Position numbers and translations under genes: made by a program | Assembly (NCBI GenBank): GCA_958299035.1 | Contig: CATQJL010000001.1 | Span: 3,038,001-3,102,000, forward strand | Direction of reading: 5' to 3' | DNA from: Cylicocyclus nassatus | Taxonomy: Eukaryota > Nematoda > Chromadorea > Rhabditida > Strongylidae | DNA: 64,000 nt | The notes under the pieces: model-generated | Databases searched by the model: none | Told to the model about the DNA's origin: nothing | Seen by the model: the letters and a program-made list of their open reading frames with translations, nothing else | In this document: piece after piece, positions 11,901-22,454 of the stretch | Position numbering within the stretch: position 1 is the first letter of the stretch | Layout of the letters: each line of letters opens with the position of its first letter

Positions 11901-12512
11901 GAATCCATGCGAATACGATCGCGGGGTCCAGTTTCGAGTGGAATATCTCAACCGTTAGAGCACCACCTGCGCTGCCGCTTGAGCAGTGCCTTAGTTAGGG
12001 CCCCAAAAGTAAATTTCCACGTAAAATCCCCATAGGTCCAGATCTGCCTGGACGCTGCCTTTAAGGACCATCCACAGAGCGCTAGAGCGTAGTCTTCTGA
12101 CGATGACCCGACACAAACAACATCTTGTCAGACTTCGCATTACGGATATGAGTGGAATGTCCCGTCTTCGTGACCCAGCAGCAGATTTCGTTGCGAAAGC
12201 GAATCATTGATGGGCCGGTCGCATTACGAGAAGAACAGACCACAGATGGACAATAAAAACATCGGAGTGGATTCCTCGCGAAGAAAAACGTCCCAGAGGA
12301 AGACCTCTAACGAGATGGGCAGACGTGTTCGTGTAACGAATGGACCAGCTGAGAAATCAGCTGGATACGACTTTCGCCTCTGGAACTCGTGGACGCAGCC
12401 ACCGACGACGGCCAAGAAGATCGTGGATGTCTGAAGCGAGGGACAGGGAAAAATGGCAACTTCTGTACTGGGGCCCGCAGGTCAGGTGAAACTGGGCCAT
12501 CTAAGTAAGTAA
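8967..12512 (+). mobile_element. LINE 1: RTE-like non-LTR retrotransposon, full-length but defective
   Basis: Bounded by exact 13-bp duplications and ending in a CTAAGTAAGTAA tail, as in RTE-type elements with short repeat tails. Frame fragments in order: an APE-type endonuclease start (LCTYNARTVS, VIALQETKSRK, about 9,390-9,510), reverse transcriptase pieces (TAPGLDHLSVDFLRAE about 10,680; VDYEKAFESI about 11,020; PIGKGVRPG about 11,175) and the C-terminus (KKIGLQINPKKTQF about 11,390; RPRGRPLTRWADV about 12,300). The region expected to carry the FADD catalytic motif is missing between about 11,300 and 11,330, and several frameshifts are present. The TTAA element at 11,700-12,064 interrupts the C-terminal frame. 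It cannot move by itself. Confidence 0.9.
11700..12064. mobile_element. TTAA-type palindromic MITE inside LINE 1
   Basis: Flanked by TTAA at 11,700-11,703 and 12,061-12,064, with inverted ends AAAGGCAGCGTCCAGGCA. Almost the whole element is one long inverted repeat centred near 11,880 (GCGATCGTATTTCGCATGGA against TCCATGCGAATACGATCGCG). Removing it with one TTAA copy rejoins the LINE 1 frame. TTAA duplication and palindromic structure match piggyBac-type non-autonomous repeats such as the PALTTAA families of C. elegans; membership of such a family is inferred. Confidence 0.85.
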
Positions 12513-14026
12513 GTTAATCACATACTATTTTTCGCGTAGCCGGACCTCCATTTTAGGTCAAACTGTACCCCGAGCAATACGAGCGCGAACTGGCGCAAAG
12601 CTCTACCGTAACGAGTCTGTCGTTGAATAAAAGAGCATAGGGCATTCGAAAAATCGTGACGATGGCGCAACACGTACTCTCAATTTCTGATTTCTACCTC
12701 TACTCATATACTTTTTCTGCTCAAATATGTTAGTATTGAGGCAAAGTGACTGCGCTTAGCGTTGAGGTGTTACCTGTTTGTAAGGGTGTCGTCTTTCTGT
12801 ATGCGTAAAGACCGAAGTCAACTCGTCGTCAAGATTTTGAAAATGGACCATAAGTGATCGACAATGGCTGCATAATGCAGCTGTTGCTGCGATACGGTAA
12901 CCGATGTACACCACCGCCATGCCCTGTTTTTTTTTGGTTGAAAGAAACTGTACTCGTCATCAAAGACAACTTTGGGCATTTAAAAACGCGAAACTCAAGG
13001 CGATATTTATCAATCTGTCATCTCGCTGTTGGGCCATTGTTAACGGGTCCACGGACAGGCGAGTGCGCCATCTCTAATTTATGAAATCGGAGCGTTTGAC
13101 CTAAAAGGGCCCAGCGGCCGACCTGTAGAGATCGGGCAGGCACGATCGGGTACCTGCCGCGCCCGACATGGAGCAAGATCGGAATGTCTTCAAATAGACA
13201 GGAGGCAGATCATCAGTTCGGCTTCGTGTACGCGGGCGCCAGTGCCCGCGTCTGCCTGTACAGCAATCCAATCCCATATGGGAGATAAGTAAATACCGCC
13301 CTGATGGGAGCGGTTACACATCTCTTGAAGGCAGTGTTCGAGCAAGGATGGCATGGCGACTGCAGCCATGGAGAAGGGAATAGATGATTAACACACACTC
13401 TAAGCATTCTTATAATAGTTTTCCACATGATCAATATGCATATCGAAAGTACACCAGTGGGTACACATCGAATATTTTTGATGGATGCACGCTAATTGTT
13501 TTACATCAGATAGGACATGCACTGACCTGGTATGAGCAGCTGATTTACCAAATGCACATTGTTTCACTGAATTGAATGGATTTTGTATCATCTGTAGTCA
13601 AGTTCTCCAGTATGGATTGTTGGCACGAAGGCACACCTACGATCCGCAGGGAAAGTATCTGCCTTCTATTCATACTTTTTCTGGCAGTAAGTCTATAAGT
13701 TTGAGTTCATAATACATGAATACCTAATATCAAAGGTGGCGCCAGTTCTGGGATGTGGAATTTTTCGTAGCTGCTGTAAAGGCGCTGATGTAGAACCATG
13801 CTCATATGATAGAAAATTGAGTAAAAAGGTGGCAAAAATGTTTCCGGTTGGTCTTTGTGAATTTCAATAATTGTTGCTGATAATTATCCACATTATGTCT
13901 GATCAGCAACCTTCGAAGAAAGACCTCAAAAGTTTCATTTTTTAGGAAGGTGTCAGTTTCTGCCCTTGGTGCGCTATGAATTGCCATTGGATTGAATTTC
14001 TTCAAGTTGGGTTCGTTACGTTCGTT

Positions 14027-14870
14027 TCTTACAAGGGAAGGATACTTAATCGCACTGAGACTGCGTAAGCGGTGTATACCGCGTATACCGTCCCCAGTCG
14101 GTGAACTCTCAACCGCATTCCATATCTGCTGTGACGTCATTCTGGAGAAGTTATAAAGGATTTTTGGTGCAGTGGATTGTGGCTTGGACTGCGGTGCTGA
14201 ACGTCGTGGGTTCGATTCCTTTGGGATGCCACCCGTTGTGCATTTTTGTAGATTTTAGCAGGCAAGCTGCAAAACCCGTCGACAAAAAAAAACTTGATTT
14301 TCACAATATAGAGCTATATATTTGCATTTATTGGCATGAACCACCGTCTAACCTAAAAACACCCGTTTTAGTGTATACGGCTGCGAAGACATTCTTTTTA
14401 TTCGTTGTGCGCACTGTAAACGTGTTTTTTGTTTTGCATATTTTGTGCTTTCATACCATATGTGTTCATGAAGACCTTTCAATGTAGAATTGAGTAAAGT
14501 ATTTGATGAAAAAGGCTAAAAACGGGTGTTTTTAGGTTAGACGGTGGTTCATGCCAATAAATGCAATTATATCGCTTCATATTGTGAAAATCAAGTTTTT
14601 TTTTATGTCGACGGGTTTTGCAGCTTGCCTGCTAAAATCTACAAAAATGCACAACGGGTGGCATCCCAGAGGAATCGAACCCACGACGTTCAGCTCCGCA
14701 GTCCAAGCCACAATCCACTGCACCAAAAATCCTTTATAACTTCTCCAGAATGACGTCATAGCAGATATGGAATGCGGTTGAGAGTTCACCGACTGGGGAC
14801 GGTATACGCGGTATACACCGCTTACGCAGTCGTCACTGCGATCAAGTATGTATATAGTATTCCCTTCTCA
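14027..14870. mobile_element. Foldback element with tRNA-like promoter boxes in both arms
   Basis: Two inverted arms of about 300 bp share GCGGTGTATACCGCG, GTCCCCAGTCGGTGAAC and AACACCCGTTTT. Each arm carries an A-box (TGGTGCAGTGG, 14,165-14,175; complement 14,715-14,725) and a perfect B-box (GGTTCGATTCC, 14,209-14,219; complement 14,671-14,681), so the two promoters point toward each other. The left end ACAAGGGAAGGATACTTAA matches the termini of the element at about 23,529-24,360. It is absent from copy A, where exon w is joined to x by a short intron. No protein is encoded. Confidence 0.75.
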
Positions 14871-15000
14871 TTAATAGACATCATCCTGATGCTCATGGTT
14901 TGTTGCAGATATGATGAAGACACACTGGACAATCTTCATGGCTTTATTGGCTGGCAGTTGCGTAAAGTGAGTAGATAACTAAACTGATTAGCTTTGAATT

Positions 15001-15017
15001 AGTCAGAAAAGCTGCTC
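15001..15017. repeat. 17-bp target-site duplication, left of LINE 2
   Basis: AGTCAGAAAAGCTGCTC is repeated exactly at 18,170-18,186. Copy A has the single pre-insertion relative AGCTAGAAAAGCTCAG near 2,500. Confidence 0.95.
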
Positions 15018-18000
15018 GAGTTAGTCTAGTGGTTAGTGCTCTACGTAACATTGCCTTGCTGAAGGTCACGGGTTCGATTCCACCCTGAGCCTAAGTTCTG
15101 CGGCAAAACTCTGCTCACAATTCCAGCGTCAGGCTGCTCTCCCAAAGAAGGGGGGCATGCGACAAGCCGGCTGAGAAACACCCCATCGCATCATAAATGC
15201 AAACATGTCTCATAAATATCTCGAGTAAAGGCTAGGGCGTCCTCCGGAAGCGACGCGCATTCGAGCCCGACGAATGTGAATAGTGGGCTAGCAAGGTGAA
15301 CGGGGACGGCCAAAGCGGCTAGGCAACGAACCAAGGCATCGCAGACTCTCCGTCTAGCTACCATCAATATGGGCACACTCAACTCTCGTTCTCGTGAGTT
15401 AGCAGATCTTCTGAAGAGACGGCGAGTCGATGTAGCCTGCATACAGGAAACAAAGTGGAGCGGGGCAAAGTCACGCGACATTGGAGATGGCTATAAGCTC
15501 CTGTACAACGGTGCCACCTGCACCAGAAACGGGGTTGGTATAGCTGTCTCGGAGACTCTACGGAGCAATATAGTTGATGTTAAGAGCGATTGTTTGATGA
15601 GCATCAAGATAGATACTGGGAAACAGGTCCTACGAATAATCACCTCCTATGCGCGACAAGTCGGATGTAAGGATGACGAAAAAGACGCATTCTGGCAGGA
15701 GTTGGATGACCACATCAGTTCAACTCCACTGAATGAGACACTCCTGCTAGGAGCGGACCTCAACGGACATGTGGGAAAAAGGCGAGGAAAAGCCGGGAAA
15801 TGTTTCACGGAGGCCACGGATACGGAACATGCAACGAAGGAGGTGAGCGCATTCTGGAATTCGCCCCAGCTCATGATCTGGTCCTGGCGAACACATACTA
15901 GATCAAGAAAGATGATCACCTCATAACATATGCGAGTAGCGATCGACGAACACAGATAGACTTCTGAGCTGTCCGACAGCGTGACCTCAAAAGCGTAAAG
16001 GACTGCAAAGTCGTTCCCGGTGAGAGCTGCATACTTCAGCAAAGACCACTGCTTCTCGACATCAAAATCGCAATGGATAGGCACCCCAGGAGAGCCACAG
16101 AGACCAGGACACGCATTAAATGGTGGAGATTGAACTGCAACAATGCGGCGAAACAAACACTGCTATGAACTCTACCACGCTTACAAGGCAACCCAGAAAA
16201 TCCTGAGAAAGCTCGAAAGATCGAGTCCGCGAAGTGACACATACATGATCCTGGGAAGTACGAAGCCAGGAAAAAGAAGGATCAATCGAGAAACGTGGTG
16301 GTGGAATGACGACACGCAAAAAGTCGTAAAGGAGAAGAAGAATGCGTACAAGCGATGGCATAAGACGAAATCGGAGGACGATCGCCAGACGCACCAACAA
16401 GCCAAGCACGCTGCGGAGGCTTCCGTAAAAAATGCAAAACAGATGTACTTGAAAGAGCTCTACGATCACCTAGAATCTCGCGAGGGAGAACGTGAAATAT
16501 ACCGGATAGCGAAAAGAAGAGCGGAATCCACAAAAAGATATAGAACATTTCCTCCATATCAAAGACAAACTTGGTAGGGTGCTAAGAAAGCCAGAGGACA
16601 TCACCGAGAGATGGAGGACCTACTTCGAAGAAATGGCCACCACAGATCGCAACTCCATCTCAGAATCCAGTCCCATATAAGGACCTGTACCAGCAGTCAC
16701 GGAAAAGGAAGTATAGCCATAAGAAAAACGAAGAATGGCAAAGCGACTGGTCCAGACGACATACCAAGCGAGTTCTGGAAAATATGTGGACAATCCGGAG
16801 CTATATGGCTAACGAGTCTCCTCAATCAAGTCACAAGGAGCAAGTATGCCTCGCGACTGGTGCACCAGTACGACGATCCCGATATGGAAGAACAAAGGAG
16901 ACATAGCAGACTGCTCATCCTACCGACCAATCCGACTGATGAGCCACACTCTAAAAATCTTCAAGCGAATAATCGAAACGCGTCTTCGAGATATCATAGA
17001 GTTGTCACCGAATCAGTGCGGATTCGTGAAAGGAGTAGGTACAACTGACGCAATTCACTTCGCTTGGATAGTGATGGAGAAGTATAGAGAGAAGCAGAAG
17101 GAATTGCATGCAGCCTTCCTGGACCTGGAGAAAGCTTTCGATAAGGTGCCCCATGAAGTCATATGGTGGGCCTTACGAAAACACAGGGTGCCAGAGGAGT
17201 ACGTTCAGTGGATAAAGTTGATCTACCACAACGCTTCAAGCCACGTGCAAACAGCTACAGGACAATCGAAAGAGTTCCAAATCAAGGTCGGAGTACACCA
17301 AGGCAAGGTTCAGTTCCCTCTCCCTTGCTCTTCATCACTGTGATGAACGCCGTGATGGAACCGCTCAGACGCGATCCTCCTTGGACAGTTCTCTACGCAG
17401 ATGATGTGGTCTTGATAGCAAACACCAGAAAGGAGCTACAAGACTAGGTAAAAACTGGAAGAACAGGCTACAGTTGTATGGCCTGAAACTCAACGTCAGA
17501 GAGATAGAGTATATGGAAGTGAGGAAACAGACTCCTGGTACCATAAGCATCGACGGTGAAGAACTAAAGAAGACAACGTCATACAAGTACCTTGGCACTC
17601 ACATCTCAGCGGAGGGAGGCTTACAAGAGGAGGTCGCAAGCAGGATGAACACAGTATGGATGAAATGGAGAGCCTTGACAGGAGTTTCGTGCGACAGACG
17701 AATGCCAGTAGAACTAAAGTCCCAACTGTACCGTACCGTCATCCGTCCAGCAGCACCACTGTATTGCAGTGAATGCTGGCCGTGTACGCGCGTCGAGGAG
17801 CGCAAACTCATTGTCACAAGGATGCTACGATGGACCTTAGGAGTCACACTAAAGGATCACATCTGCAATGACACTATACGAGCGCAAAAGAAAGTAGCTC
17901 CAATTGCCCAGAAAATGCAGGAAAAGGGGTTACGTTGGTATGGGCATGTGCGCAGAAGGGATGAAAATCACATCACGAAGTTAGCCCTGGCTGTGGAGGC

Positions 18001-18169
18001 GCCTGGCAAAAGGCCCAGAGGTAGACCCAAGATGAGATGGATGGACAGAATCAAGGCCGACCTGCGAGAACTTGGTATAGATGAAGACCTTGCCTCAGAT
18101 AGGACGACATGGAGACGTCTGACAAGAAAAGCAGACTCTGCGTAAGCGGGACACATGCGAGGATAAAAA
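15018..18169 (+). mobile_element. LINE 2: full-length RTE-like retrotransposon with tRNA-like 5' end
   Basis: Exact 17-bp duplications bracket a 3,152-bp element. It encodes an APE-type endonuclease (VDVACIQETKWSG about 15,430; LLLGADLNGHVGKRR about 15,745), a reverse transcriptase (NGKATGPDDIPSEFWK about 16,735; FLDLEKAFDKVP about 17,120; VLYADDVVLI about 17,390 with the YADD catalytic pair present) and a C-terminus with EKGLRWYGHVRRRDE and GKRPRGRPKMRW, stop at 18,145. The 3' UTR is only about 24 nt and A-rich. Frameshifts near 15,840, 16,570, 17,320 and 17,447 disable it. It sits in intron x-y of the SUZ12-like copy B, in the same orientation. Confidence 0.93.
15022..15090 (+). promoter_or_regulatory. 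Pol III type 2 (tRNA-like) promoter at the 5' end of LINE 2
   Basis: A-box TAGTCTAGTGG (15,022-15,032) and B-box GGTTCGATTCC (15,071-15,081) both match the consensus and are 38 bp apart, as in tRNA genes. Outer bases GCTCGAG/CCTGAGC pair as a rough acceptor stem, but the T-stem does not close, so it is not a real tRNA. Because the upstream target duplication ends at 15,017, this segment lies inside the inserted element. Confidence 0.75.
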
Positions 18170-19537
18170 AGTCAGAAAAGCTGCTCAGAAACACTACCTT
18201 AGAAGAGAATACAAATCAGAGTTCAGAATCCGTTTGCTTTGAATCACATTTAATCCCAGCCTTGGACTGACAGCTTGAAGTTGTGGTAACCCGCGCAGAG
18301 TACATTAGCTGCACCTTGCTCAATATTCCGGTATGCAAGAATGTTTCGTTTTTAGGTGAGACATTTCGACAAGACTAACTACATAGGTATTGCATGCGTC
18401 CGCTTTACAAGGCGCAAGAACAGGCAGATTGGTTGCTTTGTCTACTTGATGAAAAACCGAAGACGACGCGATACCATGGCCTCTCTTGAATTGCTGGAAA
18501 AACTTTGTGATCCTCAGCGGCCGCCTATTATTTACTCCAGTGAGATGTTTGTAAAAAGCGTTATACATTGACTAGTATTTGATTCAAGTAGCTCCAGAAA
18601 CCATTGTTTCGAAGAACGACTGAATGTTAAAGCATATAGAGTTGGTTGATATAAAACTTGGAAGGTTTACACCGCAATTGTTGACAATTATTCTCAGAAG
18701 TTGAAGTTTAAGAGAAAACCACAATTATCTACTACCCAATGTTGCTTCGCTGATGAAGCAGTGAAGATTAAACATACGCGACAGCTTTGACTTTCACTTT
18801 GTCGAGCGTCTTCTCTCCCATTATTATACCATTTAAAAAAAACATCAATTCGAAAATAAATATGCATTTATTCGACTTCATCGATCTCTTACAAATTGAG
18901 CTGGAGCGTTGGTACGGAAAGGTAAGTAAGATTAAGAAAACACACTAGGATTAGGGTAACATATACATATAATGGCGAGGGACCGGGAAGTTGCCTACAG
19001 AAGGGACGGATTGGTGGAATTCTTTTATGGTAATATATCGATAAGAACAAAGCGGAGCCATGTATATCTCTAAAATAAACACTTCTTTAGCGCAGCAAAC
19101 AAATTATCGAAAAGATTATTTTGACACCCTGAACTCTGGGTAAAAAGTTAATTGCGTAGGCTGTTGGTTTAAGCAGTGCACTAAAAATCAGGCAGTCGTT
19201 TATGTACATCTGCAGCTGTAAAACCAGCTAGTTACAAAGAGTAGTGGTTCATTGTTTGCGAACAATTTCCATGTGCTGACTCCAGCATCGATTCCAGAGG
19301 TATGAATAGCGTCGGAGTGTATAGTATCCGCAAGGCATACGTTTGCTTTTTCCAATTCTTTTTGCTGCAAATTTGAAAGCGCTATGCAAACTCAAAGATC
19401 TAAGCTGCTGCTGCAGATTTGTTTGGAATAAAATGTTCATGGGCCCTGTAAATTGTCAAAATTTACCAATCATTCTCTCAATTTTGGAAACGAGCATCCA
19501 GATAAATTTCTGCCGCGGATGATGTGTGGGCGCAGTT

Positions 19538-19878
19538 CAGTGGCGTACCGAGGACCCCCTCCCCCCGAGAAAAGTCGCGAATTTTTTGAAAGTTACTTAC
19601 ATGAGTCAGAAAATGCGCATGTGACTTGTTTGCACTTGTAAATTATTGAAATATTTTTTAGAGTTTTTCTATAAATTCATTTTAGCCCCATAAATTTTTC
19701 CGGGGGCGTGGCTGACGCCACGCCCTCTTTTTCTGAAATTTCGGAGTTCTGACCCGCGAATATTTTAGGGAGGGAGCACACCAAAAAAATTTTTGGAGTG
19801 CGTGGCTGGGCCACGTTCCTTCATCGGAAAAAAATTTTGTCGCCCCCACCTCGCGCCGAAATCCTGGGTACGCCACTG
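19538..19878. mobile_element. hAT-like non-autonomous element with 8-bp TSD
   Basis: Ends CAGTGGCGTACC and inverted GGTACGCCACTG. The 8-bp duplication GCGCAGTT occurs at 19,530-19,537 and 19,879-19,886, while copy A has it once (3,804-3,811). The duplicated bases include the acceptor AG of exon z, so the acceptor is regenerated on the right side. The interior contains the GGCGTGGCTGACGCCACGCC palindrome shared with 1-197 and 7,577-7,942. 341 bp, non-coding. Confidence 0.9.
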
Positions 19879-20229
19879 GCGCAGTTCTACTGGAAGTTAC
19901 TTACTAGAGCTTTCTTTGTACAATATGCGCTGTGCGATACCATCACAGAAACACGTCCACAAAAAATTATGCTTACCATGTACAGCTATTTCGCTTATGT
20001 GCTATAGATCGAATATGCTTTTACAGGATGACAACATGAAAAAAACCAACTACTCTTCCTTGAGCAAACATGAAAGCAACGTTGTGAACAGTTCGAGTAA
20101 ATTGACATTACTTCGTTCTCTTACAGTATCTGGTGTCTAACTATCTATCTGTCTATCTTACTTATGAGAACAATTTCGCATAGTATTTCGGGACGTTGTA
20201 CGCCGAAACGTTAGCCCGAGTAACAAAGA

Positions 20230-20594
20230 TCAAAGGCACCGTCCGCCCAGATTTTCGACTTCCGCGTTTTTGTCGTTTCAGGGCCTTCTTATGTCCCTGA
20301 TTCCAAATATGAAGTCGAGAATGCGCGAAAACCCCGACAATCCCCGTTTTGGAGGACCCACAGGCCGGCTTTCCGGAACGGTGATTGGATGGGCGCGCAC
20401 AAATGGGCGGGCATGGATGGGGGAGGGTGGGCATGGATGGGGGTCCTCGTGCATCTTCGCTATTCCGAAGCAATTTTCTTGCTTCTGAAGCGACATTTTG
20501 CGCCGCGACTTGAGCATTGGATTGACAGAGGGCCCTACTATTATGTGTTGTGAAAAGCTCATCACCTTCAACTTAGGGTGAACGGTGCCTTTAA
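20230..20594. mobile_element. TTAA-type MITE (AAAGGCACCGTCC family)
   Basis: Inverted ends AAAGGCACCGTCCGCCCA and TAGGGTGAACGGTGCCTTT, flanked by a degenerate TCAA on the left and TTAA on the right. Copy A is continuous at this site (AACAAAGAGTAAGACGACC near 4,948). The same termini bound the element in the TRUB2 intron at 58,272-58,646. Confidence 0.8.
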
Positions 20595-20938
20595 GACCAA
20601 TCTTGGCTACTGCTCAAACTACACATCTACATCAGCTACATCAATTTTGTTCAACTGCGTTGTTCAACTTCTTGAGCACCAGGTCTCAATCAGTCTCCGC
20701 TGAGTTTCTAGATTTTTGACAGGCCTGTTGATAGAATACAAAGTGCGTTTATGATAGCTTGAATCCCCCTTTAAAGTTTGTTTGGAATTCTGCTTTAGGA
20801 ATGAGTATTGGTGACCCACTCTACGCTGCAAACAAATTGAAGCCAGCTCTACAAAATGGTAACTATAGCTTCTCCAAAGATTTCAATCAAGAGAGTTATT
20901 AATCGAACAGCAGGCATATTTTTGGGACACCCTGTATA

Positions 20939-21928
20939 TTAGGTTGGTCCGAAAGTTTTGTCAGTTTTTTCAAGCTATCGGCAAACACGCTAGAATGAAG
21001 ATTAACAAACGCTAAATGTATTCAATGCAGAATCTCTTCTTCTTTCCAGCTGCTAAACTCCCACTGTGTTTCGTTGCGAAAATGACGAGATATTCGCTGG
21101 AAATTACAACAATTCGTTTTTACCATGTCCACCTTTCACTAATTTTCGAAATGTTTGTATGAGACTTCCGGAGGAGTTCTTACAACCACCAAATAGGCCA
21201 AATCTTTTGCCATCCTATGCAATTTTTTTCTTTTTCCAGCTGCTTTTTCAGATTTTTGCTAAATAATTCTCTAAAAGGCTTGTGTTTGAAAAACGGTATA
21301 ACTGTTATTGCACCAAACACTGCAAAACTTTCAGAATGCTAAGGTTTCAACACTCGATTGTTACTACCGCTACCATTGAAAAGTAAATGAGCGATTTTTG
21401 CTTTAAATTATGAAGATTTTGAAACATAGGTTACGAAAACTGCGGTTTTCCCCACAAATCTCGCTTGTCTCGGCAAAAAAGACAAAGGTTAGAAAGAGGA
21501 GAAAAATTTGCATCGAATGGTGACTGAACTGTTTAACATTTTACGTTCTACGAGGTCAAAATAGGCTGAATGTAAAATTTGGTCACTTCCAAAAATAAAT
21601 CGTAGAAATTCTGAAAGACAAGCCGTAGGGATACAGAAATTTGTGTAAGTTGGAAAAAGGTTGGCCCTATCTGCTCGTTATAAGCGCTCCTTCGAAAGTT
21701 TCATTCAAAAATTTTGAAAATCAGCGAAATTTGGACATGGTAAAAAACGGGTGGTTGTAATTTGCAGCAAATGTCTCGTCACTCTTGCAACGAAACACAA
21801 TGGGAGTTTAGCAGCTGCAAAGAGTAGGAAATTCTGCATTGAATACATTTTGAAGCTTTTGTTTAACTTCATTCTAGCGTGTTTGCCGATGGATTGAAGA
21901 AACTGACAAAACTTTCAGACCAACCTAA
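20939..21928. mobile_element. Mariner-like foldback element
   Basis: Starts TTAGGTTGGTCCGAAAGTTT and ends with the inverted counterpart, flanked by TA at 20,937-20,938 and 21,929-21,930. Copy A is continuous at this TA (GTATATATTAGATTG near 5,305). The two outer arms of about 195 bp are complementary (GCGTGTTTGCCGAT, TTCGTTGC against GCAACGAA). The centre has no transposase. Confidence 0.88.
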
Positions 21929-22339
21929 TACTAGATTGAACTGAAAGTTCTGTCGCACCATTTTTTTTAAAATCGTAACTTCTTCACGTCACGTGCTTGT
22001 CCATGTGTAAAATCTTATTGAAAGGAGCAAATCATGCGTATTCCAGTGGCACCTTGTTTACTATCTACTAAGCTTTACAATGCAGAGGTAGATGAGAAAA
22101 CGAAATTACTTCAATTTTGGAATTTTTAGGCAAGTCCGTTAAAAATTCTTAAACTGTGTCATAAAAGCCATAGCAGCCAGTAACCTGACTTTTTTGATTC
22201 CGTCTTTTTTAGCTGAGCGAACTTCGCTTTGATCGAGCAATGAACTTTGGGATCACACGATGTTGCAACAGCGATTGAGAAAACAGATGAACTGCTAGCT
22301 CATACGATCTTTTGAAGATGAACTGCTAGCTCATACGAT

Positions 22340-22384
22340 CTCGTCAGGAAAACATTGTCTTAGCGACAGTGTTTTCCTGACGAG
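22340..22384. repeat. Perfect-looking 20-bp hairpin
   Basis: CTCGTCAGGAAAACA and TGTTTTCCTGACGAG form a stem of 20 pairs with one mismatch and a 5-nt TTAGC loop. Just upstream, a 25-bp direct repeat beginning GATGAACTGCTAGCTC occurs twice (22,286 and 22,317). The loop is shorter than in usual microRNA precursors, so a role in small RNA is doubtful. Confidence 0.6.
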
Positions 22385-22454
22385 TCGTTGGTATTCGGCT
22401 GGCACATTGCGGAGTGAATGAATGTCCAACTTTCTATGAATCTTGGCATGACGT

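Larger units (their letters stand above)
13510..20007 (+). pseudogene. SUZ12-like (Polycomb-type) gene, copy B, TE-riddled
   Basis: Conserved exon-like blocks: u 13,510-13,572; v from 13,692 (VAPVLGCGIFRSCCK); w 13,946-14,010 (VSFCPWCAMNCHWIEF), ending in phase 2; x 14,909-14,966 (YDEDTLDNLHGFIGWQLRK); y 18,356-18,571 (YIGIACVRFTRRKNRQIGC); a block at about 18,975-19,030 (REVAYRRDGLVEFFYG); and z 19,885-20,007 (FYWKLLTRAFFVQYALCD, ending TAG). Intron w-x holds the tRNA-box foldback and intron x-y holds LINE 2. The donor after exon u seen in copy A (AATGTATAA) is lost here. Block v and exon y are more open than in copy A. The protein that could be read is far shorter than SUZ12, so it is either very diverged or a remnant. 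Expression is unknown. Confidence 0.5.
8020..22185. repeat. Segmental duplication, copy B (TE-expanded)
   Basis: It is collinear with copy A (200-5,545) but about 14.2 kb long. Subtracting LINE 1 (8,967-12,512), the tRNA-box foldback (about 14,027-14,870), LINE 2 (15,018-18,169), the hAT-like element (19,538-19,878), the TTAA element (20,230-20,594) and the mariner-like element (20,939-21,928) leaves about 4.9 kb. Copy A without its own insertion is about 4.6 kb. The size difference is therefore almost fully explained by insertions. Confidence 0.85.

Noticed and set aside
13802..14140. Minus-strand frame with SAPRAETDTFL, similar in copy A
   Set aside because: It is the antisense of exons v and w; the plus reading has matching splice phases and the CPWC motif, so the minus frame is a shadow.
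15018..15090. Functional tRNA gene
   Set aside because: The T-stem does not pair and the anticodon arm is poor; the segment is internal to LINE 2.
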